Assembly (NCBI GenBank): GCA_050331575.1
Contig: JBHJGS010000039.1
Span: forward strand, 1 to 7,531
Source: JBHJGS01 sp050331575
GTDB taxonomy: Bacteria; Pseudomonadota; Alphaproteobacteria; Sphingomonadales; Rhodothalassiaceae
DNA length: 7,531 bases
Reading direction: 5' to 3'
Program-made: the position numbers and the translations under genes
Shown: piece after piece, positions 6,540 through 7,531 of the stretch
Numbering within the stretch: the first letter of the stretch is position 1
How the letters are laid out: each line of letters starts with the position of its first letter
Notes under the pieces: model-generated
Told to the model about the DNA's origin: nothing
Database searches by the model: none
Seen by the model: the letters and a program-made list of their open reading frames with translations, nothing else

Positions 6540-7169
6540 TCAATGGACCAAGGCGGCCTGGGTCTTGTCGCGGATCTCCTGCCCGGTCACGTCCGGGGCC
6601 AGTTCGACGATCTTCAGCCCGCCATCGACCACATCGAACACGCCCAGATTGGTGATGATCCGGTCGACCACGCCGGTGCCGGTTAGCGGCAGGGTGCAGC
6701 TCTTCAGAAGCTTCGGTTCCCCAGCCTTGTTGGTGTGGTCCATCACCACCACCACGCGCTGCACGCCGGCCACCAAATCCATCGCCCCGCCCATGCCCTT
6801 GACCATCTTACCTGGGATCATCCAGTTGGCGATATCGCCGTTCTCCGCCACCTCCATGGCGCCGAGGATCGAGAGATTGATATGGCCGCCGCGGATCATG
6901 CCGAAACTGTCGGCGGAGGAGAAATAGCTGGTGCGCGGTAGCTCTGTGATGGTCTGCTTGCCGGCATTGATCAGGTCGGGGTCGACCGCGTCTTCGGTGG
7001 GGAACGGCCCCATGCCGAGCATGCCGTTCTCCGACTGCAAGGTGACGTCGATTCCCTCAGGGATATAATTGGCCACCAGCGTGGGAATGCCGATGCCAAG
7101 ATTGACGTAGAAGCCATCCTGCAATTCCTGCGCGGCCCGTTCGGCCATCTGATTGCGATCCCAGGGCAT
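6540..7169 (-). CDS. scoB: 3-oxoacid CoA-transferase subunit B (ScoB)
   Basis: This 209-residue protein is a full-length beta subunit of succinyl-CoA:3-ketoacid CoA-transferase (SCOT/AtoA-AtoD class). With subunit A it moves CoA from succinyl-CoA to acetoacetate or a related acid in the cytosol, feeding ketone bodies and PHB breakdown products into acetyl-CoA. The sequence is typical along its length: NLGIGIPTLVANYIPEG (23-39), the catalytic Glu47 in QSENGMLGMGPFP (45-57), DLINAGKQTITELPRTSYF (65-83), MIRGGHINLSILGAMEV (91-107), NWMIPGKMVKGMGGAMDLV (115-133) and KLLKSCTLPLTGTGVVDRII (153-172). The ATG at 7169 follows GGGAG (7177-7181) by 7 nt and gives the standard MPWDRNQMA start. The partner scoA usually sits directly upstream and often overlaps or nearly abuts scoB. 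Here 222 nt of non-coding DNA and an insertion-sequence end occupy that place, so the partner must be elsewhere or lost. Confidence 0.95.
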   Translation of the reverse strand: MPWDRNQMAERAAQELQDGFYVNLGIGIPTLVANYIPEGIDVTLQSENGMLGMGPFPTEDAVDPDLINAGKQTITELPRTSYFSSADSFGMIRGGHINLSILGAMEVAENGDIANWMIPGKMVKGMGGAMDLVAGVQRVVVVMDHTNKAGEPKLLKSCTLPLTGTGVVDRIITNLGVFDVVDGGLKIVELAPDVTGQEIRDKTQAALVH

Positions 7170-7209
7170 GATCCGGCTCCCATCCTGAAGGTCGTGACTT
7201 CGCCGCTTT

Positions 7210-7269
7210 GAGCATCATCTGACCGATTGGACTCGCTGTGCGATGCTAATCGGTCGGATGAAGTTGCTC
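7210..7269. repeat. Long inverted repeat in the scoB leader
   Basis: TCATCTGACCGATT (7215-7228) is complementary to AATCGGTCGGATGA (7248-7261) at 13 of 14 positions, around a 19-nt loop; the odd pair is a G-U wobble in plus-strand RNA and an A-C mismatch in minus-strand RNA. An outer GAGCA (7210-7214) and TGCTC (7265-7269) extend the stem after a 3-nt bulge. No T-tract follows, so it is not a standard terminator. It lies 41 nt before the scoB start and would be in its 5' leader. Confidence 0.7.
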
Positions 7270-7295
7270 ACCGCATCAAAGGCGGGCCTGTTCAC

Positions 7296-7323
7296 CCGAT
7301 CCGTCGCGATCGCGATGGATCGG
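7296..7323. promoter_or_regulatory. 28-bp near-perfect palindrome, operator-like
   Basis: The half-sites CCGATCCGTCGCGA (7296-7309) and TCGCGATGGATCGG (7310-7323) are complementary at 13 of 14 positions with no spacer. With no loop it is poorly suited to an RNA hairpin and more like a binding site for a dimeric DNA-binding protein. It lies immediately downstream of the candidate scoB -10 box and would cover the start of transcription, a repressor-like position. No regulator gene is visible. Confidence 0.5.
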
Positions 7324-7351
7324 ATCATAGCCCAGAGCCTTTACCGATCAA
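7324..7351 (-). promoter_or_regulatory. Putative scoB promoter
   Basis: On the minus strand TTGATC (plus-strand 7346-7351) and TATGAT (7324-7329) are 16 nt apart; the -10 matches five of six consensus bases and the -35 four of six. It would start a leader of roughly 150 nt before scoB. The -35 lies in one arm of the upstream inverted repeat and the start site in the 28-bp palindrome. Confidence 0.45.
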
Positions 7352-7377
7352 ACCGACTCACGTCGAGAGTCGGTTTG
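7349..7377. repeat. Perfect 11-bp inverted repeat near the IS end
   Basis: CAAACCGACTC (7349-7359) and GAGTCGGTTTG (7367-7377) are exact complements with a 7-nt loop. Each strand has a short TTT at the end of the stem, but it is part of the stem and not followed by more T residues. It could act as a bidirectional terminator that insulates scoB from the insertion sequence, or as a protein-binding site. It overlaps the candidate -35 box at 7346-7351. Confidence 0.65.
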
Positions 7378-7391
7378 GCCGAGACAAGGCT

Positions 7392-7531
7392 TGAACCGCC
7401 CCGGATTTCCCGGAGGCTGTTTGGTTTGAGTGTTACGCGGCTATGCCGGTTTGATCCAGGTTTTCGTAGTAGCGTTCTTCGGCCTCAGCCGGCGGGATAT
7501 TGCCGATCGGCTCGAGTATGCGGCGGTTATT
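7392..7531 (-). mobile_element. IS3-family insertion sequence, right end (partial)
   Basis: An insertion sequence enters from the right edge. Its terminal inverted repeat reads TGAACCGCCCCGGATTTCCC from 7392 and continues with GGAGGCTG to 7419, with the 5'-TG end typical of IS3-family elements and the GCCCCGG/CCGGAGG pattern I recall from several of them. The last 32 codons of the transposase lie inside it. The other end and any target duplication are beyond the window, so completeness and exact group cannot be judged. Confidence 0.8.
7433..7531 (-). CDS. IS3-family transposase, C-terminal end (partial)
   Basis: Reading the minus strand from the window edge gives 32 residues ending in a TAA at 7433-7435. 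They start NNRRILEPIGNIPPAEAEER, continue with a YYENLDQ-like segment and close with GIAA. The NNRR-LEPIG-IPPAEAE-YY pattern is a common C-terminus of IS3-family DDE transposases (the OrfB or fused OrfAB product), just after the catalytic core. The enzyme would cut and join the IS ends. The distance from the stop to the terminal inverted repeat (about 40 nt to the tip) is normal. The 5' part of the gene, including the DDE residues, is outside the window, so intactness is unknown. It is transcribed toward scoB, and readthrough could affect that gene. Confidence 0.85.
   Translation of the reverse strand, partial: NNRRILEPIGNIPPAEAEERYYENLDQTGIAA

Noticed and set aside
7170..7391. Possible remnant of scoA or a small gene in the scoB leader
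   Set aside because: I could not recognise the subunit A C-terminus in the minus-strand sequence, and the region is dominated by inverted repeats.
1..7531. CRISPR array, tRNA or rRNA gene, or a defence/toxin-antitoxin module
   Set aside because: No regularly spaced repeats, no cloverleaf-like or rRNA sequence, and no protein of such families seen.

Overview
The window looks like about 7.5 kb of ordinary chromosome from a GC-rich alphaproteobacterium. That assignment is an inference from the overall GC richness, GC-rich third codon positions, Shine-Dalgarno-led genes, and families frequent in that class (DUF6460 membrane protein, DUF938 methyltransferase, S9 oligopeptidase with the EWPEWGNP variant). 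I cannot name a genus.

Layout from left to right. Positions 1-157 hold no convincing gene, only two GC-rich hairpins ahead of pth (peptidyl-tRNA hydrolase, plus strand, 158-730). Convergent with it, ending 7 nt away, is an exported oligopeptidase B-like S9 peptidase (738-2936, minus). Behind that, in the same direction, is a concentrative nucleoside transporter (3031-4281, minus). A divergent promoter region (4282-4430) separates the transporter from a small secreted protein of unknown function (4431-4997, plus), which has a good sigma70-like promoter. Convergent with the secreted protein is a minus-strand group: a DUF6460-like two-helix membrane protein (6078-6317), a DUF938 methyltransferase (5482-6081) whose GTG start overlaps the previous stop, and a FliL-like exported protein (5014-5433).

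The right end is the accessory part. scoB/atoD-type succinyl-CoA:3-ketoacid CoA-transferase subunit B (6540-7169, minus) is complete. Its usual upstream partner, subunit A, is not there. Instead there is a 222-nt non-coding leader (7170-7391) with three strong inverted repeats and a promoter-like pair, then the end of an IS3-family insertion sequence (terminal inverted repeat from 7392, last 32 codons of its transposase from 7433 to the window edge).

Functionally the window mixes translation housekeeping (Pth), nutrient scavenging (peptidase, nucleoside uptake), ketone-body or short-chain acyl-CoA metabolism (ScoB) and small envelope proteins. These are neighbours and do not form one pathway. 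I see no CRISPR array, tRNA, rRNA or defence system. The most interesting region is the inverted-repeat-rich scoB leader next to the IS end.
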